Source of the DNA: Rheinheimera oceanensis
Lineage (GTDB): Bacteria > Pseudomonadota > Gammaproteobacteria > Enterobacterales > Alteromonadaceae
NCBI RefSeq assembly: GCF_018831085.1
Contig: NZ_JAGPNM010000005.1
Location: 124,001-188,000 of the forward strand
Direction: 5' to 3'
Length of the DNA: 64,000 bases
In this document: positions 10,245-20,193 of the stretch, piece by piece
How positions within the stretch are numbered: position 1 is the stretch's first letter
Layout of the letters: each line of letters starts with the position of its first letter
Program-made: the position numbers and the translations under genes
Notes under the pieces: model-generated
Told to the model about the DNA's origin: nothing
Databases searched by the model: none
What the model saw: the letters and a program-made list of their open reading frames with translations, nothing else

Positions 10245-11271
10245 CATAGAAGCAATAAAGCCGTCGTTTGACGTAGGTAAACTGGACGGTGTTGAAAAAG
10301 CCGCCATCTTACTGCTGAGTTTATCAGAAGAAGATGCTGCGCAAATTTTAAAACACTTAGAGCCGAAACAAGTGCAGAAAGTCGGTTTAGCTATGGCGCA
10401 GATGACAGATCTGAATCAGGCAAAAATCTCGGCTGTGCATCGCTTGTTTATCGAGCAAATCCAGAATTTCAGCACCATTGGTTTCCAGAGCGAAGAGTTT
10501 ATCAAGCGCGCTTTAACTGCCGCACTGGGCGAAGAGAAAGCTGCTAACCTGATAGATCAGATTGTACTTGGCGGCGGTGCTAAAGGTTTGGATTCACTAA
10601 AATGGATGGACTCTAAACAGGTCGCCAATATTATCCGCAACGAGCACCCGCAAATTCAGACGATTGTTTTGTCTTACCTGGAGCCCGAGCAATCGGCAGA
10701 GATTTTGTCGCAATTCCCGGAAAAAGTGCGGTTGGATTTAACCATGCGGATTGCCAACCTGGAAGAAGTACAACCGGCAGCACTGCAAGAGTTAAACGAG
10801 ATTATGGAGAAACAGTTTGCCGGTCAGGCTGGTGCGCAAACTGCAAAAATGGGTGGCTTAAAAGCGGCTGCTGATATCCTTAACTATATGGATACCAATA
10901 TTGAAGGCCAACTGATGGATTCTATTCGTGAGCACGACGAAGAAATGGCACAGCAAATACAGGATCTGATGTTTGTATTTGAGAACCTGATCGACGTTGA
11001 TGACCGCGGCATTCAAACCCTGTTGCGCGAAGTTCAGCAAGATGTGTTGATGAAAGCGTTAAAAGGCACCGATGAAAACTTAAAAGAGAAAATCTTCAAA
11101 AATATGTCAAAACGCGCCGCTGAGCTGCTGCAAGACGATTTAGAGGCCATGGGGCCGGTGCGGGTAAGTGATGTTGAGGCCGCACAAAAAGAAATTCTGT
11201 CCACCGCGCGACGTTTATCTGACGCCGGTGAAATTATGCTTGGCAGTGGCAGCGGCGATGACTTCGTCTAA
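10237..11271 (+). CDS. fliG: FliG, flagellar motor switch protein
   Basis: FliG joins the MS ring to FliM and contacts the stator, where torque is made. The 344-aa protein shows the N-terminal FliF-binding domain (EKAAILLLSLSEEDAAQILKH), the middle-domain EHPQ motif (NEHPQIQTIVLSYL) and the C-terminal charged torque helix region (DVLMKALKGTDENLKEKIFKNMS). The ATG lies 8 nt inside the end of fliF, which suggests translational coupling. Confidence 0.97.
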   Translation: MSSIEAIKPSFDVGKLDGVEKAAILLLSLSEEDAAQILKHLEPKQVQKVGLAMAQMTDLNQAKISAVHRLFIEQIQNFSTIGFQSEEFIKRALTAALGEEKAANLIDQIVLGGGAKGLDSLKWMDSKQVANIIRNEHPQIQTIVLSYLEPEQSAEILSQFPEKVRLDLTMRIANLEEVQPAALQELNEIMEKQFAGQAGAQTAKMGGLKAAADILNYMDTNIEGQLMDSIREHDEEMAQQIQDLMFVFENLIDVDDRGIQTLLREVQQDVLMKALKGTDENLKEKIFKNMSKRAAELLQDDLEAMGPVRVSDVEAAQKEILSTARRLSDAGEIMLGSGSGDDFV

Positions 11272-11288
11272 ACAGAGCGGGTAGTACT

Positions 11289-12113
11289 ATGAGCACTGAT
11301 GCATTTAGGCACAAAAGGCCGTTTTCGCCCGATGAAGAAACGGATGAACTGATCAGGCACTGGCAAACACCTGATATGACGCCGGTACCTGATGGCCTTC
11401 GTACCAATGCGCTGAATAAAACTCAGCCTCAGGCCAAAGTTAGTAAAGCAGATGACGATGAAGAGCTGACAATCAAGCCGCTCACCGCAGATGAGATAGA
11501 GCAAATACGTCAGGCAGCTTACGAAGAGGGCTTTGCCCAGGGTAAAGACGACGGTTTTAGCAAAGGTTATGCTGAGGGCCGTGAACAAGGCCTGCAGGAT
11601 GGCCAGGCGCAGGGCCAGGCTGAAGGTAAAAAACAAGGCCTGGCAGAAGGCCAGACAGAGCTTAATGACAAGCTGGCACAACTGAGCGCATTACTTGATC
11701 AATTACAACAACCGCTGGCCAGCATTGATACACAGGTAAAACAGCAGTTATTACAGCTGAGTCTGGCTATGGCACAGGCGGTGATCAACGTTGAAGTTAA
11801 AACCAATCATCAGGTTATTCTGCAGGCAATTTCAGAAGCAACCTCAGCGCTACCGCTACAAGCCGGGCAACTGTTAATAAAGTTGAACCCGGCTGACTTA
11901 GCTATTGTTGAGCAACATTACACTAAAGATGAGCTGACACAACGCAACTGGCAACTCAGAGCTGAGCCTCTGGTGGCACAAGGTGGTTGTGTAGTAGAAA
12001 GCAGCCAATCCAGCGTGGATCGCAGTTTGCAACAACGCATTCAAGGCAGCCTGGAGCATTTTATTCAGCTACAACAGCACGATGCCAAAACTGACGCAGA
12101 AGCAGAGGATTAG
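11289..12113 (+). CDS. fliH: FliH, regulator of the flagellar export ATPase
   Basis: FliH dimers hold FliI at the export gate and C-ring. The 274-aa protein has a run of GxxxG-type repeats at about residues 79-118 (for example EEGFAQGKDDGFSKGYAEG), which is diagnostic for FliH, followed by a helical domain that resembles the peripheral stalk of F-type ATPases. It sits between fliG and fliI as usual. Confidence 0.93.
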   Translation: MSTDAFRHKRPFSPDEETDELIRHWQTPDMTPVPDGLRTNALNKTQPQAKVSKADDDEELTIKPLTADEIEQIRQAAYEEGFAQGKDDGFSKGYAEGREQGLQDGQAQGQAEGKKQGLAEGQTELNDKLAQLSALLDQLQQPLASIDTQVKQQLLQLSLAMAQAVINVEVKTNHQVILQAISEATSALPLQAGQLLIKLNPADLAIVEQHYTKDELTQRNWQLRAEPLVAQGGCVVESSQSSVDRSLQQRIQGSLEHFIQLQQHDAKTDAEAED

Positions 12114-12116
12114 GCT

Positions 12117-13463
12117 ATGGCAAACAGCGAAAGTCTGAGCCGGTTTCTGCAGCAGCAACAGCGTTATGTACATAGCTCACGGCCTGCTGTTGCCGGCCAT
12201 CTGGTGCGTGTGGTGGGCTTAACACTGGAAGCAACCGGTTGTAGTGCTGCTATTGGCCAGCCTTGTTCGGTAGAAACCGCCCGCGGCGAAATTATGGCGG
12301 AAGTAGTTGGCTTTGCCAATGACCGTATTTATCTGATGCCCAAAGATGATGTGTCTGGTGTTGTGCCAGGTGCCCGCGTTACACCTATGCTTAATTTTAA
12401 AGGTGTACCCCTTAGCCTTAATTTGCTTGGCCGGGTAATAGACGGCGTAGGTGCACCGCTGGATGGCAAAGGCCCTATAGCGGCAGAACAATTCGGTGGT
12501 GCTAAAGCTAAACCTATTAACCCTTTGCACCGCCGGCCAATTAAGCAGCCGCTGGATGTCGGCGTGCGTTCTATCAACAGTATTCTTACTGTAGGTAAGG
12601 GCCAGCGTATGGGCCTGTTTGCCGGTTCAGGCGTAGGTAAAAGTGTACTGTTGGGGATGATGACGCGGGGCACATCGGCGGATGTTATTGTTGTAGGCCT
12701 GGTGGGGGAACGTGGCCGCGAGGTAAAAGAATTTATTGATGAGATTCTGGGCGAAGAAGGCAAAAAGCGCTCAGTGGTTATTGCTGCACCAGCCGATGTA
12801 TCGCCGCTAATGCGGTTAAAAGGCTGTGAAACAGCAGTGCAGGTAGCAGAATATTTTCGTGATCAGGGCATGGATGTGCTGCTGCTGATTGACTCCATTA
12901 CCCGCTATGCGCAGGCACAGCGTGAAATTGCACTGGCGGTGGGTGAGCCACCGGCTACCAAAGGTTATCCGCCCTCGGTATTTGCCAAATTACCGGCCCT
13001 GGTTGAACGTGCCGGTAACGGTAGTGGCAACCAGGGCTCTATAACGGCATTTTATACTGTGTTGTCTGAAGGCGATGATTTACAAGACCCTATTGCCGAT
13101 GCGTCGCGCGCTATTCTGGATGGCCACATAGTGTTGTCCCGGGTTTTGGCCGATGCCGGGCATTTTCCGGCGGTAGATGTGGAAAAATCGATTAGCCGTG
13201 TTATGCCTGCTGTTACCAGTGCTGAGCATCAGCAAATGGCGCGTACAATAAAGCAGTTGTATGCCAGCTATCAGCAAAGCAAAGATTTAATCGCCATCGG
13301 AGCTTATGTACGGGGTAGTGATCCACAACTGGATGTTGCTATCGGTATGATGCCGGGTATTAACCGCTTTTTACAACAGGGAATGCACGAAGTGGTAACC
13401 TATGACGACAGTTTGCAGGGGCTAAACCAACTGGTACCTGCGGCGAAAGGGAATAACAGATGA
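12117..13463 (+). CDS. fliI: FliI, flagellar export ATPase
   Basis: FliI is the F1-beta-like ATPase that helps unload chaperone-substrate complexes for type III export. The 448-aa protein carries Walker [12 protein letters not shown], Walker [21 protein letters not shown] and the conserved [15 protein letters not shown] segment. ATG at 12117 lies 3 nt after the fliH stop, and the fliJ ATG overlaps its stop. Confidence 0.97.
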   Translation: MANSESLSRFLQQQQRYVHSSRPAVAGHLVRVVGLTLEATGCSAAIGQPCSVETARGEIMAEVVGFANDRIYLMPKDDVSGVVPGARVTPMLNFKGVPLSLNLLGRVIDGVGAPLDGKGPIAAEQFGGAKAKPINPLHRRPIKQPLDVGVRSINSILTVGKGQRMGLFAGSGVGKSVLLGMMTRGTSADVIVVGLVGERGREVKEFIDEILGEEGKKRSVVIAAPADVSPLMRLKGCETAVQVAEYFRDQGMDVLLLIDSITRYAQAQREIALAVGEPPATKGYPPSVFAKLPALVERAGNGSGNQGSITAFYTVLSEGDDLQDPIADASRAILDGHIVLSRVLADAGHFPAVDVEKSISRVMPAVTSAEHQQMARTIKQLYASYQQSKDLIAIGAYVRGSDPQLDVAIGMMPGINRFLQQGMHEVVTYDDSLQGLNQLVPAAKGNNR

Positions 13464-13915
13464 TTAATCACCGTTTTGCCATGTTGATTAAAATACAAAA
13501 AGAGCGGGAAGAAAAACTACAGGCCCATTTTGTTAAAGCTCAGCAGTTTTATCAGCAGGCAGAACAGAAATATCAGGGCCTGGCAGATTACCGTACCGAT
13601 TACATTCTGCAGAGCCAGCAACAAGGTGCGGCCGGTTTACAAAGCCGGCAGTACAGCCAGTTTATCAGCTTTATTGGTAAGCTGGACCAGGCAATACAAC
13701 AGCAGGGCCGGGCATTACAGCAGGCTAAAGCGGCGGCAGAGCAGCGTAAACAAAGCTGGCTGGCGATGCAAAAGAAGCGTAAAGCCATGGAATTACTGGT
13801 GCAGCGCGGCGAACAGGCCGAATTATTAAAGCAGCTGAAACAAGAGCAGAAAAATGCCGATGAGTATGCTAGCCAACAATTTATGCGAAGCCGTAATGAG
13901 CCGCAGATGTACTAA
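13460..13915 (+). CDS. fliJ: FliJ, export chaperone/coupling protein
   Basis: FliJ is a coiled-coil protein that couples FliI to the FlhA export gate. The 151-aa product is almost wholly helical and rich in Gln, Lys and Glu. Its sequence is not strongly conserved; the call rests on length, coiled-coil nature and position (ATGA overlap with fliI). It is the last gene before a 129-bp spacer. Confidence 0.9.
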   Translation: MINHRFAMLIKIQKEREEKLQAHFVKAQQFYQQAEQKYQGLADYRTDYILQSQQQGAAGLQSRQYSQFISFIGKLDQAIQQQGRALQQAKAAAEQRKQSWLAMQKKRKAMELLVQRGEQAELLKQLKQEQKNADEYASQQFMRSRNEPQMY

Positions 13916-13983
13916 TTTACTCAGGTTGGCCTGAAATTTGAATGCAATTGAAGATAACTGAATATACAGGTTTTAATACAACG

Positions 13984-14002
13984 GCTTTAACCGGTTTAAA
14001 GC
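13984..14002 (+). promoter_or_regulatory. imperfect palindrome between fliJ and fliK
   Basis: GCTTTAACC and GGTTTAAAGC form a near-perfect palindrome with one unpaired A, 42 nt before fliK. It could be an operator or a processing hairpin. A poor sigma-54-like match (TGGCCTGAAATTTGA, 13927-13941) lies upstream but lacks the -12 GC. Confidence 0.25.
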
Positions 14003-14044
14003 GCAGTTAATGCCCGACCATAGTGATCAGGCAGGGGAGTAAAA

Positions 14045-15757
14045 ATGGTGCAGGCTATACAATTATCCATGCTGACAACCACCGCAGACAGCGCGCTACG
14101 GTTGGATAGCGCATTATCAGACTCTGCAGCAGAGGCTGATGCCGAACTCTCCGGTCTGGGGTTTGGTGAAGTGCTAAACGGCATCACGCAACCGGCAACA
14201 AATAGCCTGCCAGGTTCTAAATTACGGCATGTCCCTGCCGGAGTAAGCGCATTAAGTGGGGTAAGCCAGGCATTATTAGCGGCTGCCAATACAGAAAACG
14301 ACAGCGCGGCCAGTGCTGAAGAAGACTCCCTGCTGGCATCCAGTTTGCTGGGCCAGATAGCCCTAAAAGATAAACTACCTGAAACCGGCAGTGATGCTGA
14401 TGCAGCTAACGACGCCGATGCCGGTGCTGCTGAGGATGCCCCGGTTACCGTGTTGCCGGGTACTAACCAGCCTGAAGCAGATGCCACAAAAGCGGTTAAA
14501 ACAGCAGAGCATCTGCAGCAGTCTGCCAGCGAAATAACCGATACCGCCACTGAACCGCAGGTAAAAGCAAACAGCCAAATCGCAGCGGAGGTTACGCCGG
14601 GTAAGGTGGCAGATAAAACAGAAGCCGCCGCTGGCGGTAAAGGCAATGCTCAGCCGGTGGCAGAGTTGTCAGCTAATGGTAATAAAACGGCTTCGCCGGA
14701 CGATACAGAACTGGCTGCCGGGACAGGTTCAGAGAACCATATCCGGGGCCGTGATAACCAGAGCAGCGGCGAAAAAGCAGCGATAGATACCGCGGTTAAA
14801 GCGGACGCCAGCCCGGTAAAAGGCGATGACAGCAGCATAAAAGCCGGCGCTGTTACCCAGCCAGCGACTCAGGCTGATGCTAAAATGACAGATGCTGACC
14901 CGGCACAAAATACTGCAACGGGTGTTACCGCCACAGGTGGTACAGGTAACAGCAAAACTGAGCCTGATTCCGCTGCAACAACAAACAAGCCACTGCTGAC
15001 GGCAGCATCTGATAAAACTGATAGTCAGACGGGTGGCAAAGCGGCAGCTGAGCCAAATGCTTCTAAACATGATGCTCAAAATGGCTCACAGGGCTCTTCA
15101 CAACAGCACTCGTCACAACAGCATTTGCGGCAAAATAATGATGCTCAGCCTGCGGATGGCTCAGTGGCCTTGCCCGATAGCAGTGTTGCAACGGCTAAAG
15201 CAGCGGCAGATGCCAGTACCGCCGTACGCAGTGAGACGGCATTTGGCAATGCTTTGCACCTGGCTGAGCAGCGTCAGCAAGCCAGCCCGGCTCAGGCGGT
15301 GGCGCGGCCATTAGCCGAGCAGTTAAAGCAAAGCCTGAATTTACTGCAGCAAGATGCCGCGGGGCAATTGCGTGAGCGGGTCAGCCTGATGGTACGGCAA
15401 AATATTCAGATAGCTGAAATCCGGCTTGATCCGGCCGGGCTTGGCCAGATGCAAATTAAAATAGATATGCAGCAGGACCAGGCATCAGTGCAATTTATTG
15501 TGCAGCAATCACAGGCAAAAGAATTATTAGAACAGCAATTACCGCGGCTTAGAGAAATGCTGCAACAGCAGGGAATTCAGTTAACTGAAGGTCAGGTACA
15601 GCAACAATCCCAGCAAGAGCGTCAGTTAGCTCAGCGTGACAGTAATCATTCTGGCAGCAATGGCAAACATACCGCAGACGATAGCCAGGATGGCCTGGCA
15701 GAAACGGTACAACTTAATGTAAAAACATCTGACCGGCTGGTGGATTATTATGCATAA
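14045..15757 (+). CDS. fliK: FliK, hook-length control protein
   Basis: FliK acts as a molecular ruler that stops hook growth and switches export specificity by acting on FlhB. The 570-aa protein has a long Ala/Thr/Asp/Ser-rich low-complexity ruler region (about 1-420), then the conserved C-terminal Flg_hook domain (about 440-530) with IRLDPAGLGQMQIKIDMQQD. ATG at 14045 follows GGGGAG. Its shadow frames on the other strand are long because of the biased composition. A second FliK-like gene lies at 35633-37546. Confidence 0.93.
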   Translation: MVQAIQLSMLTTTADSALRLDSALSDSAAEADAELSGLGFGEVLNGITQPATNSLPGSKLRHVPAGVSALSGVSQALLAAANTENDSAASAEEDSLLASSLLGQIALKDKLPETGSDADAANDADAGAAEDAPVTVLPGTNQPEADATKAVKTAEHLQQSASEITDTATEPQVKANSQIAAEVTPGKVADKTEAAAGGKGNAQPVAELSANGNKTASPDDTELAAGTGSENHIRGRDNQSSGEKAAIDTAVKADASPVKGDDSSIKAGAVTQPATQADAKMTDADPAQNTATGVTATGGTGNSKTEPDSAATTNKPLLTAASDKTDSQTGGKAAAEPNASKHDAQNGSQGSSQQHSSQQHLRQNNDAQPADGSVALPDSSVATAKAAADASTAVRSETAFGNALHLAEQRQQASPAQAVARPLAEQLKQSLNLLQQDAAGQLRERVSLMVRQNIQIAEIRLDPAGLGQMQIKIDMQQDQASVQFIVQQSQAKELLEQQLPRLREMLQQQGIQLTEGQVQQQSQQERQLAQRDSNHSGSNGKHTADDSQDGLAETVQLNVKTSDRLVDYYA

Positions 15758-15852
15758 CGACCTGTAGTGACGGTTAATTCAGTAACGATGATTTACATTG
15801 GCTGCCACAGGTGAGCATAATAATATTATTTTAACGAACAGGTGGCACAGGC

Positions 15853-16374
15853 ATGGCAGCAGAAAAAGATCTGGTTATTGCAGAAGGTTCAGCTAAGAAA
15901 AAATGGCTGCTGTTGGGTGGTGGTGCAGCATTGGTGGTGGTGTTAATCGTTGTGGGCCTGATGTTGTTTACCGGCTCTGACAATAATAGCAGTTCAGCAA
16001 CGTCAGATGTAACGTCAGGTGCGGTAGGCTCGTCCGGTGCTAAAGATGCAAAAGGCACTGCGCTGTATGTGCCATTGCCAAGGCCCTTTGTGTTTAATGT
16101 GCCTGGTGCATCGCGTGACCGGATGGTACAAATTAAAGTGCAGTTACTGGTACGCGGCAGCAATAATGAAACCATAGCTATGCGGCATATTCCACTGATT
16201 GAAGGCAGTTTGCTGGAAACCTTCAGTGCAGCCAATGCAGATGAACTGGTTACCGTTGCCGGGCGCGATGCGTTAAAAAACAAAGCATTAAGCGATTTAC
16301 AGCAGGCGATGATCGAGGTAGTGGGTTCGGTGGTGGTAGAAGAAGTTCTCTTCACCGGTTTTGTGATGCAATAA
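15853..16374 (+). CDS. fliL: FliL, flagellar stator-associated protein
   Basis: FliL is a single-pass inner-membrane protein that surrounds and supports the stator. The 173-aa protein has a membrane segment near residues 17-38 (WLLLGGGAALVVVLIVVGLM) and a periplasmic SPFH-like FliL domain to the end (FTGFVMQ). A 95-bp gap separates it from fliK, and it is the first of a tight run to flhB. Confidence 0.94.
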   Translation: MAAEKDLVIAEGSAKKKWLLLGGGAALVVVLIVVGLMLFTGSDNNSSSATSDVTSGAVGSSGAKDAKGTALYVPLPRPFVFNVPGASRDRMVQIKVQLLVRGSNNETIAMRHIPLIEGSLLETFSAANADELVTVAGRDALKNKALSDLQQAMIEVVGSVVVEEVLFTGFVMQ

Positions 16375-16386
16375 GAGTGAGCAGCC

Positions 16387-17475
16387 GTGACCGATTTACT
16401 GTCACAAGATGAAATTGATGCGCTGTTACATGGTGTTGATGACGTCGAAGAAGAGGAAGTAGACGAATCCGGTGAAGGCCGGGGTCGCTCTGCCATGGAA
16501 TACGATTTCTCGTCGCAGGATCGTATTGTGCGTGGCCGCATGCCAACGCTGGAGATGGTAAACGAGCGCTTTGCCCGCCATATGCGTATCAGCCTGTTTA
16601 ATATGATGCGCCGTACAGCCGAAGTGTCAATTAACGGTGTGCAGATGATAAAATTCGGCGAGTATGTGCACACCTTGTTTGTACCCACCAGTTTAAACAT
16701 GGTGCGCTTCAGGCCGCTTAAAGGTACCGGCCTTATTACCATGGAAGCCAGGCTGGTGTTTATTCTGGTAGATAACTTCTTCGGGGGTGATGGCCGTTAC
16801 CATGCCAAGATTGAAGGCCGCGAGTTTACCCCAACCGAGCGGCGTATTATTCAGATGCTGCTAAAACTGATCTTTGAAGATTACAAAGAAGCCTGGGCAC
16901 CGGTAATGGATGTGTCTTTCGAGTACCTGGACTCTGAAGTCAACCCGGCAATGGCTAATATTGTCAGCCCTACAGAGGTCGTGGTGATTAGCTCTTTTCA
17001 TATTGAACTGGACGGTGGTGGCGGTGATTTCCATGTCGCCTTACCGTATTCCATGCTTGAACCTATTCGCGAGTTGCTGGATGCCGGTGTACAAAGTGAC
17101 AAAGAAGATACCGATTTACGCTGGAGTAAAGCTCTGCGTGATGAAATTATGGATGTAAAGGTAGATTTGACTACCAAAATGATGGATGTCGATTTAACGC
17201 TGCGGCAAGTTATGGAATTAAAGGCCGGTGATATTATTCCGATAGAGATGCCGGAACATATCACGGTGTTAATTGAAGATTTGCCAACATACCGGGCCAA
17301 ATTGGGCCGTTCGCGCGAGCATGCTGCGCTGAAGATTATTGAGAAAATTAAACGGCCTGAGTCAGCGAAATCTGAGATGCATGTGTTTACTAAAGGTGGG
17401 CGGCGCCTCGACAGCGATGCCGATATTTCCGAGTTAGAAGCCGATCTGAACCTGTCAGATCGCGACAGAAGGTAA
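16387..17475 (+). CDS. fliM: FliM, flagellar switch protein
   Basis: FliM forms the C-ring wall and receives CheY-P. The 362-aa protein starts with the CheY-binding peptide (LLSQDEIDALLHGV), followed by the CheC-like middle domain with the GGDGR motif (VDNFFGGDGRYHAKI) and a C-terminal SpoA/FliN-like domain. The start codon is GTG at 16387. Confidence 0.97.
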   Translation: MTDLLSQDEIDALLHGVDDVEEEEVDESGEGRGRSAMEYDFSSQDRIVRGRMPTLEMVNERFARHMRISLFNMMRRTAEVSINGVQMIKFGEYVHTLFVPTSLNMVRFRPLKGTGLITMEARLVFILVDNFFGGDGRYHAKIEGREFTPTERRIIQMLLKLIFEDYKEAWAPVMDVSFEYLDSEVNPAMANIVSPTEVVVISSFHIELDGGGGDFHVALPYSMLEPIRELLDAGVQSDKEDTDLRWSKALRDEIMDVKVDLTTKMMDVDLTLRQVMELKAGDIIPIEMPEHITVLIEDLPTYRAKLGRSREHAALKIIEKIKRPESAKSEMHVFTKGGRRLDSDADISELEADLNLSDRDRR

Positions 17476-17481
17476 CAAAAA

Positions 17482-17871
17482 ATGGCTGATGATAAAGACA
17501 CCATGGACGAATGGGCCGCTGCCATGGCCGAAGCTGAAGGCACTGATGGTGCAGAGGCTGTTGAGCTGGAAGAGCTGCGTGATGAAAAAGCAGATATTAC
17601 AGTAGACGAAAAACGTAAGCTGGACACTATTTTAGATATCCCGGTTACCATATCTATGGAAGTGGGGCGGGCGAAAATAAGTATCCGTAACTTATTACAG
17701 CTTAATCAGGGCTCGGTGGTTGAACTGGAGCGGGTAGCGGGTGAACCGCTGGATGTGCTGGTTAACGGTACCCTGATAGCGCACGGCGAGGTAGTGGTGG
17801 TGAACGACAAGTTCGGTATCCGCCTGACTGACGTTATCAGCCAGATTGAACGGATTAAGAAGTTACGTTAA
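17482..17871 (+). CDS. fliN: FliN, flagellar switch protein
   Basis: FliN forms the lower C-ring with FliM and binds FliH. The 129-aa product has an acidic N-terminal tail and a C-terminal SpoA domain (about 50-125) with ILDIPVTISMEVGRAKISIR and the usual NDKFGIRLTDV end. The stop overlaps the fliO start as TAATG. Confidence 0.96.
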   Translation: MADDKDTMDEWAAAMAEAEGTDGAEAVELEELRDEKADITVDEKRKLDTILDIPVTISMEVGRAKISIRNLLQLNQGSVVELERVAGEPLDVLVNGTLIAHGEVVVVNDKFGIRLTDVISQIERIKKLR

Positions 17872-18377
17872 TGCGATTATTGCTTGTTATTTTGCTATGT
17901 TGCAGCTTACTGCCGCTGACGGTAACGGCCCAAAGCAGTACCGAAACAGATAAACAAACTCAGGACACTGCCACCACTGAGGTTGCAGTGCAAAGTGAGT
18001 CGGCACCGGTACCGGCTCAGCCTGCGCCAGCTGTACCACTTAAAACAGAAGCGCCCGCTGAGCGCCCGTCAGCAGGCCTTGGCCTGGGGAAAATGGCGCT
18101 GTCACTGGCGATTGTGGTAGCAATAGTGCTGACGCTGGGATGGGCGTTCAAAAAATTGACGCTACGCTTACCAGGCAGTCGGCACATAAAAATTATTTCT
18201 ACCATGCCGCTTGGCCCGAAAGAACGCTTGTTAGTTGTTGAAATGCAAGGAAAACAACGTGTTTTAGGTGTCACCGCGCACAGCATAAATTTACTGTTCG
18301 AACTGGAAAATCCTCTACCTGAAGAAAAGTTGGCATCAGACTTTCATACACAGTTGCAATCGTTCCTGAAAAAATAG
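17871..18377 (+). CDS. fliO: FliO, flagellar export scaffold protein
   Basis: FliO aids assembly of the FliP ring. The 168-aa protein has an N-terminal signal-like segment (LLLVILLCCSLLPLTVTA), a Pro/Ala/Thr-rich linker, a membrane segment near residues 70-88 and a cytoplasmic domain with a basic patch followed by GPKERLLVVEMQGKQRVLGV, typical of FliO. It overlaps fliN by one base. Confidence 0.92.
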   Translation: MRLLLVILLCCSLLPLTVTAQSSTETDKQTQDTATTEVAVQSESAPVPAQPAPAVPLKTEAPAERPSAGLGLGKMALSLAIVVAIVLTLGWAFKKLTLRLPGSRHIKIISTMPLGPKERLLVVEMQGKQRVLGVTAHSINLLFELENPLPEEKLASDFHTQLQSFLKK

Positions 18378-18385
18378 TGTGAGCT

Positions 18386-19132
18386 ATGTTGCGACTGTTG
18401 TTCGTGGTGCTGGTAATACTGCTAAGCCCCGATGTTTTGGCTGATAATGGTGCCTTGTCGGCGGTTACGGTAACTACCGCTGCCGATGGCTCCCAACAAT
18501 ACAGTGTAACGTTGCAGGTACTGGCGCTGATGACAGCGCTCAGTTTTATTCCTGCTATCGTGATCATGATGACCTGTTTTACCCGCATTATTGTGGTGCT
18601 GGCCATATTGCGCCAGGCCATTGGTTTGCAGCAAACGCCGTCTAACCAGGTTTTAATCGGCATTACGCTGTTTCTGACCTTTTTTATTATGGCGCCGGTG
18701 TTTAAAAACATTAACGACACGGCCATTCAGCCTTACCTGAGCGAAGAGATTACGCCGGTGCAGGCGCTGGACGCAGCACTGATACCGATAAAAGGCTTTA
18801 TGCTGCACCAGACCCGCACCAAAGATTTGGACACCTTTGCCCAGATCGCCGGGCTTGAAGTGGCCGCTTCCCCGCAGGATTACCCCATTACCGTGGTGAT
18901 CCCGGCTTTTATTACCAGCGAACTTAAAACCGCGTTTCAGATTGGCTTTATGCTGTTTATCCCGTTTCTGATTATCGACCTGGTCGTTGCCAGCGTATTA
19001 ATGGCAATGGGCATGATGATGTTATCGCCGATGATCATCTCATTACCTTTTAAGCTGATGATGTTTGTGCTGGTTGATGGCTGGATTTTAGTTATGGGCA
19101 CACTGGCTACCAGCTATGGGGTAGGCACATGA
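18386..19132 (+). CDS. fliP: FliP, flagellar export gate protein
   Basis: FliP forms the core of the export gate as a pentamer with FliR and FliQ. The 248-aa protein has a cleavable signal peptide (to about residue 20, VLADNG) and several membrane segments with [20 protein letters not shown] and [20 protein letters not shown], both highly conserved. Its stop overlaps fliQ (ATGA). Confidence 0.97.
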   Translation: MLRLLFVVLVILLSPDVLADNGALSAVTVTTAADGSQQYSVTLQVLALMTALSFIPAIVIMMTCFTRIIVVLAILRQAIGLQQTPSNQVLIGITLFLTFFIMAPVFKNINDTAIQPYLSEEITPVQALDAALIPIKGFMLHQTRTKDLDTFAQIAGLEVAASPQDYPITVVIPAFITSELKTAFQIGFMLFIPFLIIDLVVASVLMAMGMMMLSPMIISLPFKLMMFVLVDGWILVMGTLATSYGVGT

Positions 19133-19398
19133 GCCCGGAGATTTTTGTCGATGTGCTGCGTGATGCGCTGTTTCTGGTGATTCTGCTGGTAAGTGCCATT
19201 ATTCTGCCATCGTTATTTGTCGGTTTGCTGGTAGCTATTTTTCAGGCAGCAACTTCTATTAACGAACAGACATTAAGCTTTTTACCGCGGCTTATTGTTA
19301 CGTTGCTGGCACTGATTTTTGGCGGCCACTGGTTTACCCGCGTAATTATGGAATACACCAACGAACTGATTTTAAGTATTCCAACGGTAGTAGGTTAA
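19129..19398 (+). CDS. fliQ: FliQ, flagellar export gate protein
   Basis: FliQ is an 89-aa protein with two membrane helices that wraps the FliP/FliR core. The segment [17 protein letters not shown] is the conserved loop between the helices. It is coupled to fliP by ATGA overlap. Confidence 0.97.
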   Translation: MSPEIFVDVLRDALFLVILLVSAIILPSLFVGLLVAIFQAATSINEQTLSFLPRLIVTLLALIFGGHWFTRVIMEYTNELILSIPTVVG

Positions 19399-19404
19399 CG
19401 CGCG

Positions 19405-20178
19405 ATGGAATTTCCGCTGAATGTACTGATGCAGACTCTGGCAGATTACCTGCTGCCTATGTGTCGTGTAACCGGTATGTTCCTGATTATGGCCGGTATT
19501 GGGGTACGTAACATACCTATGCGGATAAAAACCGGCCTGGTATTGATGATCACGTTGATTATTATGCCAACACTGCCGCCGGTGCCTAACCCGGATTTAA
19601 TGTCCGGCCAGATGATACTCGAAGTGATGCTGCAACTGCTGATAGGTTTTGCGCTGGGTTTTATTTCATTAATGTTTATTACCACCTTCGTTGTTGCCGG
19701 GCAATTGCTGGCCATGCAAACCGGCCTGGGCTTTGCGTCTATGGTTGACCCGGCCAGCGGTGTTAATGTGGCGGCTATCGGCCAGTTTTATCTGATCCTG
19801 GCCACGTTGCTGTTTTGGATCTTTGATGGCCACCTCATTATGATCCAAATGCTGGTATTTAGCTTTGATACGCTGCCCATTAACGGCCAGTGGTGGGATG
19901 TAACCAGCTACTGGACTGTAATAGAATTCGGCGGCTGGATGTTTGCTACCGCACTGGCAATAGCACTGGCACCGATTGTATCAATGCTGGTGGTAAATCT
20001 GTCGTTTGGCATTATGACGCGTGCCGCACCGCAGCTGAATATTTTCTCAATAGGTTTTCCTATTACTATGCTGGCCGGTTTAATCATTTTGTGGTTAACG
20101 CTGGACACCTTTTTATTTCATTACGACAAACAGTGGCAGCACGTAATAGATTACAGCTGCCGGCTGATTGGTTGTTAA
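19405..20178 (+). CDS. fliR: FliR, flagellar export gate protein
   Basis: FliR caps the FliP/FliQ export gate. The 257-aa hydrophobic protein shows the family segments ALGFISLMFITTFVVAGQLL and QTGLGFASMVDPASGVN, and has six or more membrane segments. It lies 6 nt after fliQ and 15 nt before flhB. Confidence 0.96.
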   Translation: MEFPLNVLMQTLADYLLPMCRVTGMFLIMAGIGVRNIPMRIKTGLVLMITLIIMPTLPPVPNPDLMSGQMILEVMLQLLIGFALGFISLMFITTFVVAGQLLAMQTGLGFASMVDPASGVNVAAIGQFYLILATLLFWIFDGHLIMIQMLVFSFDTLPINGQWWDVTSYWTVIEFGGWMFATALAIALAPIVSMLVVNLSFGIMTRAAPQLNIFSIGFPITMLAGLIILWLTLDTFLFHYDKQWQHVIDYSCRLIGC

Positions 20179-20193
20179 GCGGAGGGCTCTGCA

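Noticed and set aside
13927-13941. TGGCCTGAAATTTGA as a sigma-54 promoter for fliK
   Set aside because: The -12 element ends in GA instead of GC, so the core is broken.
13996-14646. 216-codon open frame on the minus strand across fliK
   Set aside because: It arises from the low-complexity Ala/Asp-rich FliK ruler region and has no independent support.
15842-15856. TGGCACAGGCATGGC as a sigma-54 promoter for fliL
   Set aside because: Spacing fits GG-N10-GC, but the start of transcription would fall inside the fliL coding region.
15831-16742. 303-codon open frame on the minus strand across fliL and fliM
   Set aside because: It is antisense to two certain flagellar genes, its product is Ser/Thr-rich with no recognisable motif, and it has no ribosome site; it is a shadow frame.
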